Shown: one piece after another, positions 1 to 7,779 of the stretch
How the letters are laid out: every line of letters begins with the position of its first letter
How positions within the stretch are numbered: the stretch's first letter is position 1
NCBI GenBank assembly: GCA_017465825.1
Contig: JAFTVI010000012.1
Location: 57,889-121,888 of the forward strand
Direction: 5' to 3'
Source: Clostridia bacterium
GTDB taxonomy: Bacteria; Bacillota; Clostridia; Oscillospirales; Acutalibacteraceae
Length of the DNA stretch: 64,000 bases
Program-made: the position numbers and the translations under genes
The notes under the pieces: generated by a model
Database searches by the model: none
What the model was told of the DNA's origin: nothing
What the model saw: only the letters and a program-made list of their open reading frames with translations

Positions 1-90
1 GAAGAGCAACGACAGCAGTATGCTGATTATTCGAATGAATTCAAAAATAGTAAAGATAAACTTTCTGACACCAAATCCAAATTTGAATGA
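1..90 (+). CDS. C-terminal end of an unidentified protein (partial)
   Basis: An open frame enters from the left edge and stops at TGA 88-90, leaving 29 hydrophilic residues rich in Gln, Lys, Asp and Ser (ending DTKSKFE). It is followed within 8 bases by a strong hairpin terminator, which supports a real gene end. Composition suggests a charged helical or linker tail. No family can be recognised from so little. Confidence 0.5.
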   Translation, partial: EEQRQQYADYSNEFKNSKDKLSDTKSKFE

Positions 91-97
91 GAAAAAA

Positions 98-127
98 TGA
101 GCACCGAGTGGTGCTCATAATTTTTTT
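98..127. terminator. Bidirectional intrinsic terminator
   Basis: The 8-bp perfect stem TGAGCACC / GGTGCTCA (98-105, 110-117) has a 4-base loop. A T-run follows on the plus strand and an A-run precedes it (T-run on the minus strand). It can end both the left-edge gene and typA. Confidence 0.8.
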
Positions 128-166
128 AGGATAAATAATTATGCATTATGCATTGTGAATTAAGCA
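128..166. repeat. AT-rich short-repeat remnant (ATGCATT units)
   Basis: Between the terminator and the typA stop lie iterated units (ATTATGCATT, ATGCATTGTGAATT, AAGCATTAT). They resemble the ends of the larger MITE-like elements at 27391-27569 and 54294-54460. Probably a decayed end of such an element. Confidence 0.4.
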
Positions 167-1990
167 TTATTTTCTCCTGTACTGCTGTTTAAGTCTTAAT
201 TCCTTTGAAAGAATCATTTTACGAAGTCTGAGGCTCTTGGGGGTGACTTCAAGGAGCTCGTCCTCGCTTAAAAATTCCATACTCTGCTCAAGGCTGAGTG
301 TTGAGTGGGGAACAAGGCGGAGTGCATCGTCAGAACCTGCCGCACGGGTGTTTGTCATCTGCTTTTTCTTGCAGACGTTGCAAACGATATCCTCATTTTT
401 TGCACATTCGCCGCAAATCATACCCTCGTAAACGGGCACACCGGGGCCGATGAAAAGTCTGCCTCTGTCCTGAGTGTTGAAAAGTCCGTATGCGGTGCTT
501 TCGCCTGTTTCGTGAACGACGATTGAACCTCTGTCACGTGTCTGTATGTCACCCTTATACGGCTCGTAGCCTGCAAAAAGGTTGTTCATAACGCCGTAGC
601 CGTTTGTGTCGGTGAGGAATTCACTTCTGTAACCGATAAGTCCTCTTGCGGGGATTTTGAATTCAAGATGTGTTGTGCCGCCGTCACGGATGCTCATATC
701 CTCAAGCTCGCCCTTGCGTGAGCCGATTTTTTCCATAACTGCACCCACATAAGCCTCGGGAACTTCAACTATAAGCAGCTCCATAGGCTCAAGTGTTTCG
801 CCGTTTTCACCCTTTTTGAGGATAACCTTGGGTCTTGAAACTGCAAATTCATAGCCCTGTCTTCTCATTGTTTCAATAAGGATTGAAAGATGAAGCTCGC
901 CTCTGCCCGAAACCTTAAATGTGTCGGTGTTTTCTGTTTCTTCAACGCGCATACTTACGTTTGTTTCAACTTCCTTGAAAAGTCTTGCACGGATGTTTCT
1001 TGATGTGACAAATTTGCCCTCCTGACCTGCAAAGGGACTGTCGTTAACCATAAAGTTCATTGAAATGGTGGGCTCGTCGATTTTTACAAAGGGGAGAGGT
1101 TCAACGCAGTTAACGTCACATATCGTTTCACCGATATTAAGACCTTCAATGCCCGAAACAGCAACAATGTCGCCTGCTTTTGCGTCGGAAACCTCAACTC
1201 GTCTTAATCCCTCGAACTGATAAAGCCTTGAAACCTTAACATTCTGTGTTGTGCCGTCCTGCTTGCAGATAACAACGTTCTGACCCATTTTTACTTTGCC
1301 GCGCTCAACCTTACCAACGCCGATTCTGCCGACGTAGTCGTCATAATCAAGGCTGGAGAAGAGGAGCTGTAAAGGCTGTTCCTCGTCGCCGTCGGGGGAG
1401 TCGATGTTGTCGATAATAGCCTGAAGAAGGGGTTGCATATCACCCTCGCGGTCATCAGCGTTGAGTGAAGAATAACCCTCTCTCGCAGATGCGTAAACTA
1501 CGGGGAATTCAATCTGGTCATCGTCTGCTCCAAGCTCAATGAAAAGGTCGAGAACTTCGTCAACAACTTCGGCAGGTCTTGCACCGGGGCGGTCAATCTT
1601 GTTGATAACAACAAGCGGCTTTTTCTTGAGCGCAAGAGCCTTTGAAAGCACAAAGCGCGTCTGTGGCATACAGCCTTCAAATGCGTCAACAAGCAGAAGA
1701 ACGCCGTCAACCATTGTCATAATACGCTCAACCTCGCCGCCGAAATCAGCGTGACCGGGAGTATCTATAATGTTTATTTTTACACCGTTGTAGTGAACGG
1801 ATGTGTTTTTTGAAAGAATTGTAATTCCTCTTTCTTTTTCAAGGTCGTTGGAGTCCATAACGCGCTCCGCAACCTGTTCGTTTGCTCTGAAAGTACCGCT
1901 CTGGTGAAGCATCTGGTCAACAAGAGTAGTCTTGCCGTGGTCAACGTGAGCGATAATAGCAATGTTTCTTACATTCTGCGCAGTATTCAA
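167..1990 (-). CDS. typA: Ribosome-associated translational GTPase TypA/BipA
   Basis: At 607 residues this has the usual length for BipA, an EF-G-like GTPase that binds the 70S ribosome and helps 50S assembly and stress adaptation. The G1 loop AHVDHGKTT is near residue 15, [12 protein letters not shown] (G3) near 76 and [10 protein letters not shown] (G4) near 130. The beta-barrel, EF-G III/V-like and BipA C-terminal domains follow, ending in a basic tail ([10 protein letters not shown]). The start is a TTG codon (protein MNTAQNVRN) preceded by AGAAGGTGC; no in-frame ATG fits better. The gene stands alone, with AT-rich DNA upstream and the bidirectional hairpin 98-127 downstream. Identification is secure. 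Confidence 0.97.
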   Translation of the reverse strand: MNTAQNVRNIAIIAHVDHGKTTLVDQMLHQSGTFRANEQVAERVMDSNDLEKERGITILSKNTSVHYNGVKINIIDTPGHADFGGEVERIMTMVDGVLLLVDAFEGCMPQTRFVLSKALALKKKPLVVINKIDRPGARPAEVVDEVLDLFIELGADDDQIEFPVVYASAREGYSSLNADDREGDMQPLLQAIIDNIDSPDGDEEQPLQLLFSSLDYDDYVGRIGVGKVERGKVKMGQNVVICKQDGTTQNVKVSRLYQFEGLRRVEVSDAKAGDIVAVSGIEGLNIGETICDVNCVEPLPFVKIDEPTISMNFMVNDSPFAGQEGKFVTSRNIRARLFKEVETNVSMRVEETENTDTFKVSGRGELHLSILIETMRRQGYEFAVSRPKVILKKGENGETLEPMELLIVEVPEAYVGAVMEKIGSRKGELEDMSIRDGGTTHLEFKIPARGLIGYRSEFLTDTNGYGVMNNLFAGYEPYKGDIQTRDRGSIVVHETGESTAYGLFNTQDRGRLFIGPGVPVYEGMICGECAKNEDIVCNVCKKKQMTNTRAAGSDDALRLVPHSTLSLEQSMEFLSEDELLEVTPKSLRLRKMILSKELRLKQQYRRK

Positions 1991-2116
1991 AATAGCACCT
2001 TCTATATATTAGTATGTATATTATAATAAATATATATTACTCTTATGCGACCTTTTTCGCAATAGTAAAAACCGCCAAATCATAGAAATATGAAAAAGAA
2101 CTGTTTATTTAAAATG

Positions 2117-2145
2117 TTGACAATATCAGTAAAATTATGTATACT
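2117..2145 (+). promoter_or_regulatory. Promoter of toxin-like unit 1
   Basis: TTGACA (2117-2122), a 17-base spacer and TATACT (2140-2145). Predicted transcript start is about 2152. The leader then folds as AAGGT-GTT-GCCTT, conserved with one wobble change relative to unit 2. Confidence 0.85.
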
Positions 2146-2212
2146 CTTGCTGTAAGGTGTTGCCTTAAACGGTAGGCGGTTGCAATCTTCCCCTGAAAAG
2201 GGGGGTGGTTAG

Positions 2213-2311
2213 ATGCACTATGTTACATACGAGGAACTTATTGCTCTTCTGATGTTACTTGTAAGCATTGTTGAATTAATTATATTAATTTTAAACCATA
2301 AAAAGAAATAA
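2213..2311 (+). CDS. Small membrane toxin-like peptide 1 (holin-like / type I toxin)
   Basis: This 32-residue peptide starts MHYVTYEEL, has one hydrophobic helix of about 20 residues and ends NHKKK. That architecture matches the putative holin-like toxins and other type I toxins of Firmicutes (short, one membrane span, basic tail). The G-rich ribosome site (2199-2207) lies 5-14 bases before ATG and can pair with CCCCT at 2190-2194, so it is probably masked in the mRNA. A second copy (3382-3483) shares YVTYE and HKKK. The gene runs into a bidirectional hairpin and faces an antisense promoter at 2403-2431. Toxicity is inferred from layout and peptide type, not shown. Confidence 0.75.
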   Translation: MHYVTYEELIALLMLLVSIVELIILILNHKKK

Positions 2312-2396
2312 CCGCCCTCCCTGAACAAGTTGGCGGTTATTCTTTGAATTAATCAAAAACTTCTTGGGGTGCAACCGTCTATCGGTAACACCTTGC
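2300..2396 (-). ncRNA. Predicted antisense antitoxin RNA of unit 1
   Basis: A perfect consensus minus-strand promoter (TTGACA, 17 bases, TATAAT; 2426-2431 and 2403-2408) predicts a start near 2396. Transcription would run to the hairpin ATAACCGCC / GGCGGTTAT (2308-2316, 2332-2340) followed by a minus-strand T-run, giving an RNA of about 100 nt. Its 3' half is complementary to the toxin mRNA 3' end, including the last toxin codons. No open frame of note lies on it. Its 5' end folds as TGCAA / TTGCA. Confidence 0.7.
2308..2340. terminator. Shared bidirectional terminator, unit 1
   Basis: The 9-bp stem ATAACCGCC / GGCGGTTAT is flanked by AAAGAA on the left and TTCTTT on the right, so it can stop both the toxin mRNA and the antisense RNA. 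GGCGGTT in the toxin leader (2176-2182) can also pair with its left arm, giving a possible 5'-3' long-range contact. Confidence 0.75.
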
Positions 2397-2402
2397 ATTT
2401 AT

Positions 2403-2431
2403 ATTATATGCTATCGTCCGTGCTTTGTCAA
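2403..2431 (-). promoter_or_regulatory. Consensus antisense promoter, unit 1
   Basis: On the minus strand: TTGACA, a 17-base spacer (AAGCACGGACGATAGCA) and TATAAT. It is a perfect match to the sigma-A consensus and stronger than the facing toxin promoter, as expected for an antitoxin RNA. Confidence 0.85.
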
Positions 2432-2450
2432 GTGCGGATTTATATGTACA

Positions 2451-3170
2451 TTAGAACAGACCGCCATTGTATTTTGTCTGAATTTTGAAAATATACACAA
2501 GGCAGATAATCATTCCAACAATAAGTAAAACAGAGCCAATTATTTCTATAACTTTTATATGAGCAAATAAGGATAAAAAACTATCAATAAATGTCGGTAT
2601 GCTCATACATATTGTGGCATTACCCATTTCTTTTGCATATCCATCAGTATCCGTAACATTTTTGTAGTGATATGAATGTAAAAGAGAAAGATTTCCTTTT
2701 CTTATGGAACATCCTGATAATAACAACCAAAAAGCAATGACAGTCATAACAACCGCAACCTTGATGTTTTCTGTTTTAAGTTGTGTGAATATTATTGGAA
2801 GCAGTTCATTTATTATTGAGTATAAAGTGGGAATTAAAATGATTAAAAGCACTGATGTATACACAATAATTTGAACAGCTTGCTTTTTCTTGTTTTTTTT
2901 TGCTTCTTTAAAAACAGAGATAATATTTTCGTCTGCTATTTCTTTAATATTATCCGGCTGAAACCTTTTTCCTGCCAACAGTTCATTTACACTTATGCCG
3001 AAAAGTTCACTTAATGCCATAAGAGATGTTACATCGGGATAGCCTTTGCCTGTTTCCCACCTTGAAACAGCTTTGTCAGAAATATTCAATTTTTCAGCAA
3101 GTTGTTTTTGTGTAAGTCCTTGTTCTTTTCTGAGAACAGTAATAAATTCTCCGCATTCTTTAGATGTCAT
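2451..3170 (-). CDS. XRE-family regulator with C-terminal membrane domain
   Basis: This 239-residue protein has an N-terminal Cro/C1 helix-turn-helix at about residues 7-62 (TQKQLAEKLNISDKAVSRWE, then GYPDVTSLMALSELFGISV). A lysine-rich linker and about four hydrophobic segments follow (about 95-120, 135-152, 185-205, 210-230), so it is probably anchored in the cytoplasmic membrane. HTH proteins with trailing membrane domains are common in Clostridia, often next to transporters or peptide genes; targets are unknown. The gene sits exactly between the two toxin/antisense units. A candidate promoter at 3234-3262 resembles the antisense promoters of those units, which hints at co-duplication or shared control. 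Confidence 0.85.
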   Translation of the reverse strand: MTSKECGEFITVLRKEQGLTQKQLAEKLNISDKAVSRWETGKGYPDVTSLMALSELFGISVNELLAGKRFQPDNIKEIADENIISVFKEAKKNKKKQAVQIIVYTSVLLIILIPTLYSIINELLPIIFTQLKTENIKVAVVMTVIAFWLLLSGCSIRKGNLSLLHSYHYKNVTDTDGYAKEMGNATICMSIPTFIDSFLSLFAHIKVIEIIGSVLLIVGMIICLVYIFKIQTKYNGGLF

Positions 3171-3233
3171 ATTAACACCGCCTTTGATAAAAGAATATCA
3201 TAAAAACATAAATATTTTCAACCTATGAATCGT

Positions 3234-3262
3234 AGAATAGCTATATTATCCGTGCTTGTTAA
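3234..3262 (-). promoter_or_regulatory. Candidate promoter of the XRE gene, related to the antisense promoters
   Basis: On the minus strand: TTAACA, 17 bases, TATTCT. The spacer AGCACGGATAATATAGC closely resembles the antisense spacers (AAGCACGGATGATAGCA). It looks like a diverged third copy of the same promoter. Confidence 0.45.
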
Positions 3263-3292
3263 GTATATATTTTTTTATAATACGGTTTGATG

Positions 3293-3321
3293 TTGACAAA
3301 AAACAGATAATTATGTATACT
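3293..3321 (+). promoter_or_regulatory. Promoter of toxin-like unit 2
   Basis: TTGACA (3293-3298), 17 bases, TATACT (3316-3321), the same as unit 1. The transcript would begin near 3328 with the hairpin AAGGT-GTT-ACCTT. Confidence 0.85.
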
Positions 3322-3381
3322 CTTGCTGTAAGGTGTTACCTTAAACGGTAGGCGGTTGAATCCACACCCTCGTAAGGGGTG

Positions 3382-3483
3382 ATGCTTATGTACGTTACAT
3401 ACGAACAGCTTTTTGCTTTTACAATGATGATTGTAGGAATTATTGGGCTGGTCGTTGCAGTCCTTGAGCATAAAAAGAAATAA
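3382..3483 (+). CDS. Small membrane toxin-like peptide 2 (holin-like / type I toxin)
   Basis: This 33-residue peptide starts MLMYVTYEQL, has a hydrophobic helix and ends LEHKKK. It is a paralogue of the peptide at 2213-2311, sharing YVTYE at the N-terminus and HKKK at the C-terminus with a diverged membrane core. The alternative ATG at 3388 would remove two residues. The G-rich ribosome site (3376-3381) can pair with CACCC at 3365-3369, the same masking as unit 1 by different bases. That covariation supports a functional RNA structure. It faces an antisense promoter at 3574-3602. Confidence 0.75.
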   Translation: MLMYVTYEQLFAFTMMIVGIIGLVVAVLEHKKK

Positions 3484-3567
3484 CCGCCCCTGCATACCAA
3501 ACTGAGGACGGTTTATTTCTTTAAACTGAATCTGTGAGGGTGCAACCGTCTATCGGTAACACCTTAC
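3472..3567 (-). ncRNA. Predicted antisense antitoxin RNA of unit 2
   Basis: It is driven by the consensus promoter at 3574-3602 and ends at the hairpin around 3478-3514 with a minus-strand T-run. Length is about 95 nt. The 5' arm TGTAA / TTGCA keeps the unit 1 hairpin through a wobble pair. It overlaps the last codons of the second peptide. Confidence 0.7.
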
Positions 3568-3573
3568 ATTTAT

Positions 3574-3602
3574 ATTATATGCTATCATCCGTGCTTTGTC
3601 AA
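3574..3602 (-). promoter_or_regulatory. Consensus antisense promoter, unit 2
   Basis: On the minus strand: TTGACA, 17-base spacer AAGCACGGATGATAGCA, TATAAT. One base differs from the unit 1 spacer. Confidence 0.85.
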
Positions 3603-3610
3603 GTGCGGAT

Positions 3611-4261
3611 TTATTTCTGCTTGATTTTCGGCAGATCCCATCTGAAATGCGCGGCGAGGATTCGTACTGTCATTATGAATACAAGTGTTACCGAAACTGC
3701 GATGTATTCGTTTATGCTGAAATAAATCATATAATAGTATATAATTCCTCCGATGATTGCAGGTAATGCGTAAACCTGTTTTCTCAGCACCATAGGAATT
3801 GTACCTACAAACAAATCTCTTATAATGCCGCCGCCGATACCTGTCAGCACGCCGACGCATATTGACAGGAATGCATTTTCGCCGTAACCGCTTGTTGCCG
3901 CCGTATTGATACCCACAACCACGAAAATTGCAAGTCCGAGGGCATCAAAAACATTTACTATCGTTTCATAGGTTTTTGACTCAAGAATTTTTCTCGCGGT
4001 GATGATGTATTCAAGTATGAATACCAGTATTGCAAGTGCCGCCGCCAATGCCGCATATATAGGTGTTTTGAACATCATAGGCGGAAACTGACCGAGCAGA
4101 ATATCCCTTATGCACCCGCCGCCGACAGCCGTTACCGTTCCTACTACGACTGCGCCGAAAATATCAAGTTCACGGCGGATTGCGACTAACGTGCCTGCTA
4201 TGGAAAATGCAGCAGTGCCTATAAGCTCTGCTGCAAAAAATATTATTTGTGAAAAGGACAT
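3611..4261 (-). CDS. TRIC-family (UPF0126) membrane channel protein
   Basis: This 216-residue, very hydrophobic protein is built of two related halves with glycine-rich signatures: GTVTAVGGGCIRDILLG near residue 40 and GVLTGIGGGIIRDLFVG near 135. This is the hallmark of the UPF0126/YadS-YicG family, whose structures show TRIC-type cation channels of about seven helices. It would sit in the cytoplasmic membrane and pass monovalent cations; the physiological role in bacteria is not settled. The stop lies just inside the right edge of the duplicated toxin unit. The start ATG is one base from the stop of the upstream GH35 gene, so the two are probably co-transcribed. Confidence 0.9.
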   Translation of the reverse strand: MSFSQIIFFAAELIGTAAFSIAGTLVAIRRELDIFGAVVVGTVTAVGGGCIRDILLGQFPPMMFKTPIYAALAAALAILVFILEYIITARKILESKTYETIVNVFDALGLAIFVVVGINTAATSGYGENAFLSICVGVLTGIGGGIIRDLFVGTIPMVLRKQVYALPAIIGGIIYYYMIYFSINEYIAVSVTLVFIMTVRILAAHFRWDLPKIKQK

Positions 4262-4262
4262 A

Positions 4263-6044
4263 TTAACCGTCTAATTCAGGACGCTTGTCAAGGATAACGA
4301 CGGGGTTCTTTTTGCCCTTCTTGAATCCTTCAAGCTCGAGAATTACGATTTCGTTAACTCCCTGATTGAGGAACGGTGCAGGAAGATAAGCTGAAAGCTG
4401 AGGTCCTTTGCTCCAGTATCTTGAAAGAGGCTTGCCGTTTACGAAAATCATACCCTTTGTGAAATCGGGAAGCTTAACGAATGTATCGGCAGGTGTTTCT
4501 TCGATAATGAACTGTGCCTTGTAGAATGTGGGGTGATCGAAGAAGATCATATCCGTTTCAGCCTTGAAATCAATAACTGAAAGGTCGTTGAGCTCAAGAG
4601 GATATGCAGTCCAGTTGTAAAGGTAGTTTTGACCGAGTCTTACATACTCTGTGATACCCTTGTGGTCCTTAAGCTCGTGACCGAAGCTTACACGGCCCAT
4701 ATTTTCAACAAGAATTGTAATGTCAAGACCCTCTGCGGGAACACGGAGAGAAACGATTGACTCTTCGTCGTTTCTTGACTGAATAGCATAAAGGTCATCG
4801 TTTACGAAGATATAAGCTCTGTCGTGTACTTCCTTGATAACGAGAGGCTGATAATCGCTGGGACCCTTGATGTGAGTTTTGTACATTATGAAGCCGTAGC
4901 CCTGACCGAGCTTTTCCATAGGAACAGGCTTGAGCAGTTCAAATGCGCTGGAAAGGTTTTCAATGTTTTCAAAAAGACCTGCACAGTGAGTGAAAGGGAT
5001 AGCGCCGTATTTTGCCTTGGGTACCTGAGGATCGAGAGTAGTTTCTTCTTCCTGCTTGACGTGGTTGGCAATAGTCTTTTTGAAAAGCTCGTATTTCTTT
5101 GTGATATCGCCGCTTTCGGTAAGAATACCGTCAGAATCGTAGCTGTTTACGATAGGCTTGTATTCTGTGTCGAAGTTTGCGCCGTTCATCCAACCGAAGT
5201 TTGTGCCGCCGCAGAACATATATGCGGAAACTGATGCATCGTCAGCCATAATGCGCTGAAGGCTTCGTGCCGCGTCCTGAGGCTTTCTTTCGTAATGTCT
5301 GTAGCCCCACTGGTCAAACCAGCCGCTCCAGAATTCGGAACACATAATGGGACCTTCGGGCTGGAACTCACGAAGATAAGGGAAGTTGACCGAGGGGTTA
5401 GCACCGAATTTAACGGTTTTGAGAATACCGTCAACGGAGCCGTTTGCAAGCATATGGTCCTCAATACCGTCTGCAGTGTAGAGCGGAACATTGATACCTC
5501 TGCTGATAAGACCTGCCGCGATATACTGCATATACTTGGCATCGTTGCCGTAGCTGCCGTATTCGTTCTCAACCTGAACCATAATAATGTTGCCGCCGTT
5601 GGTGATCTGGTGAGTTGCAAGTCTGGGGATAAGCTCGTCAAAATACTTATCTACAAAGCCTATGTATCTTTCGTTCATACAACGAAGCTCGATATCGTCG
5701 TACTTGAGCAGCCACCAGGGGAAGCCGCCGAATTCCCACTCGCCGCCGATGTAGGGGCCGGGTCTGACAATAGCATAAAGACCGAGGTCTGCAGCTATGT
5801 CGAGGAATTCTTCGATATTGTTGTTATCGCTGAAATCGAAGGTATCTTCATTCTTCTGATGGCAGTTCCAGGCAACATATGTTTCAACTGTGTTGAAGCC
5901 GCAAGCCTTGAGCTTGAGCAGTCTGTCACGCCAATATTCTTTGGGAATTCTGAAATAGTGAACTGCGCCTGCAACAACGGTAAAGGGATCGTCGTTGAGA
6001 AGGAAGCCGTCCTTGCCGATAGCAAAAGTTTTTGTTGTTTCCAT
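4263..6044 (-). CDS. GH35 beta-galactosidase
   Basis: This 593-residue cytoplasmic enzyme (no signal peptide) belongs to glycoside hydrolase family 35, which removes terminal beta-linked galactose with retention. The N-terminal TIM barrel carries the acid/base region QVENEYGSYG (about residue 158) and the nucleophile region CSEFWSGWFDQWG (about 235), plus RPGPYIGGEWEFGG near 95. A beta-sandwich C-terminal part follows. AGGAG precedes the ATG and a good promoter lies at 6123-6151. It is divergent from the YfcC-like carrier and followed directly by the TRIC gene. Family is certain; the substrate could be any beta-galactoside. Confidence 0.93.
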   Translation of the reverse strand: METTKTFAIGKDGFLLNDDPFTVVAGAVHYFRIPKEYWRDRLLKLKACGFNTVETYVAWNCHQKNEDTFDFSDNNNIEEFLDIAADLGLYAIVRPGPYIGGEWEFGGFPWWLLKYDDIELRCMNERYIGFVDKYFDELIPRLATHQITNGGNIIMVQVENEYGSYGNDAKYMQYIAAGLISRGINVPLYTADGIEDHMLANGSVDGILKTVKFGANPSVNFPYLREFQPEGPIMCSEFWSGWFDQWGYRHYERKPQDAARSLQRIMADDASVSAYMFCGGTNFGWMNGANFDTEYKPIVNSYDSDGILTESGDITKKYELFKKTIANHVKQEEETTLDPQVPKAKYGAIPFTHCAGLFENIENLSSAFELLKPVPMEKLGQGYGFIMYKTHIKGPSDYQPLVIKEVHDRAYIFVNDDLYAIQSRNDEESIVSLRVPAEGLDITILVENMGRVSFGHELKDHKGITEYVRLGQNYLYNWTAYPLELNDLSVIDFKAETDMIFFDHPTFYKAQFIIEETPADTFVKLPDFTKGMIFVNGKPLSRYWSKGPQLSAYLPAPFLNQGVNEIVILELEGFKKGKKNPVVILDKRPELDG

Positions 6045-6122
6045 TTACGAATCGCTCCTGTTCGTGCTTTCATAAAAGTTAAATTTCACAATGACACATA
6101 ATAGTGCATAATAATTTATACC

Positions 6123-6151
6123 ATTATACCACTGAAAAACGGAAATTACAA
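6123..6151 (-). promoter_or_regulatory. Promoter of the GH35 gene
   Basis: On the minus strand: TTGTAA, 17 bases, TATAAT. The transcript leader would be about 70 nt. Confidence 0.75.
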
Positions 6152-6199
6152 CCATTAAATTAAAAAACTTGTAAAAAATAAAAAACTTTTTGAATAATC

Positions 6200-6228
6200 T
6201 TGTAATTGTATCCGGTTTTGTATATAAT
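6200..6228 (+). promoter_or_regulatory. Promoter of the YfcC-like carrier gene
   Basis: TTGTAA, 17 bases, TATAAT, about 33 bases before the ATG. It lies back to back with the GH35 promoter, leaving about 50 bp where a shared regulator could bind. Confidence 0.75.
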
Positions 6229-6260
6229 TAACGTGTATAACTTTAAAATGGTGAATAAAT

Positions 6261-7763
6261 ATGAACAAAAATTCTTCTCAGACCAAACCTGTTGAAAAAT
6301 CCGAGGGCTTGAGTATTGATAAAAAAACGGTATTCAATATTATTGCAGTACTTCTGGGCGTGCTTGTGTTTGTGGGTATACTCACACAGGTAGTGCCTGC
6401 AGGTGAATATCAGATTGATGCAAACGGCTCAATCATTGACGGTACATACACTCAGCTCGAGGATTACAAACTGCCTTTTTGGAAGATAGTTGCATCTCCC
6501 GTGCTTGCTTTTCTCGGCGATAACGCATCTACGGGATTTATGATTATGGCAATAATTATTCTTATAGGCGGCACGTTCCTTATTCTTGACAGAATCGGCG
6601 TGCTGAAATATATAATGGTCGTTATCGTCAATAAATTCCGTAACAGACCATATATGCTTATAGCCGTTATGGTGCTTGCCTGTATGCTGTTAAGCTCTAC
6701 TGCAGGCATACTTGAAGAAAGCCTTACTTTGGTTCCTATAGCGGTTGCAGTTTCTTTGGCAATGGGCTGGGACTCGCTTCTGGGCATTGGTATGAGCCTT
6801 GTTGCCGTAGCATTCGGCTTTACGGCGGCAACCTTTAATCCGTTCAATGTTGCAACGGTGCAGAAGCTTGCTGGAATTGAGGTTTTTTCGGGTCTGTGGT
6901 TCAGAATCATATTTTTTGCTGCGGTTTATGTAACTCTTACAGCCTTTCTTATATGGTATGCAAAACGGATAGAAAAAGATCCCACCCGTTCAATTGCATA
7001 TGAGAGCGATAAAGCCAACAGAGAAAAGTATTCAATGACTGATTCAATGGCTGTGCTTGAAAACGACAGCATCAGAAAAGCAACGAAAGCCTTTGTATAT
7101 TGCCTTCTGGCTGTGCTTGCCGGCATAGTTGCCTCCTTTGTAATGAGCTACGTGGGTGCATACACAAACAACGATACGTTAAGCGATATCGGCAGTGTGG
7201 CATCTCTCGGCTGTATGGCTGTATTCTTCCCTGTAGGCGGACTTATTGCCGGCAGATTGGCAGGTCTTAAGGGTAAAAATCTTTTCAAAGCCTTCGGTAA
7301 AGGTGTAAAAACGGCGTTACCCATAGTTCCGCTGATAATATGTATTCTTGCCATTACGTACATTCTCGATGAGGGCAGAATAATGCACACTCTGCTTTAT
7401 GCAATAGATTCCGTAATGAGCGGCGTGTCACCATATGCGGCTATTCTGCTGATGTTTGTGTTTATCGTTGTGCTTGAATTTTTCATCGGCAGCAGTACGG
7501 CAAAGGCGTTTCTCATTGTGCCGCTTATGAGTATGCTCTGTGACCTTCTGGGCGTAACAAGGCAGTCAATGGTTATGGTTTTCTGTATGGCAGACGGCTT
7601 TACAAATCTTTTGTTCCCCACGAGCGGAATTATGATAATTGCAATAGGTATGGTGGGCGTATCCTACAAAAAATGGCTTAAATGGTCGTGGAAGCTGTTT
7701 GCCGTTGAGGGGGTACTTTCCGTGTTATTTATGCTCATTGCTGTTTCAATAAATTACATATAA
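6261..7763 (+). CDS. YfcC/DcuC-superfamily carrier
   Basis: This 500-residue membrane protein has about a dozen hydrophobic segments. The N-terminal GILTQVVPAGEYQ is typical of the YfcC family (DcuC-like anaerobic C4-dicarboxylate carrier superfamily). Later features include LLSSTAGILEESLTLVPI near 150, a charged loop near 240-270 (ANREKYSMTD), and GSSTAKAFLIVPLMSMLCD and FPTSGIMIIAIGM near the end. Proteins of this family are annotated as dicarboxylate, short-chain fatty acid or basic amino acid carriers; the substrate cannot be read from sequence. It is followed 16 bp later by the zinc-ribbon membrane protein and rluA, which probably share its transcript. Confidence 0.85.
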   Translation: MNKNSSQTKPVEKSEGLSIDKKTVFNIIAVLLGVLVFVGILTQVVPAGEYQIDANGSIIDGTYTQLEDYKLPFWKIVASPVLAFLGDNASTGFMIMAIIILIGGTFLILDRIGVLKYIMVVIVNKFRNRPYMLIAVMVLACMLLSSTAGILEESLTLVPIAVAVSLAMGWDSLLGIGMSLVAVAFGFTAATFNPFNVATVQKLAGIEVFSGLWFRIIFFAAVYVTLTAFLIWYAKRIEKDPTRSIAYESDKANREKYSMTDSMAVLENDSIRKATKAFVYCLLAVLAGIVASFVMSYVGAYTNNDTLSDIGSVASLGCMAVFFPVGGLIAGRLAGLKGKNLFKAFGKGVKTALPIVPLIICILAITYILDEGRIMHTLLYAIDSVMSGVSPYAAILLMFVFIVVLEFFIGSSTAKAFLIVPLMSMLCDLLGVTRQSMVMVFCMADGFTNLLFPTSGIMIIAIGMVGVSYKKWLKWSWKLFAVEGVLSVLFMLIAVSINYI

Positions 7764-7779
7764 AGAAAGGAAAATGAAG

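Noticed and set aside
2100-3620. Prophage holin or remnant phage module
   Set aside because: The peptides are holin-like, but there is no endolysin, portal, integrase or other phage gene, and facing antisense promoters fit a type I toxin-antitoxin locus better.
5295-6101. Long plus-strand open frame of 268 residues opposite the GH35 gene
   Set aside because: It is the antisense shadow of a well-supported gene, has no ribosome site, and its composition (many Val, Cys and Phe) is typical of reverse-frame reading.
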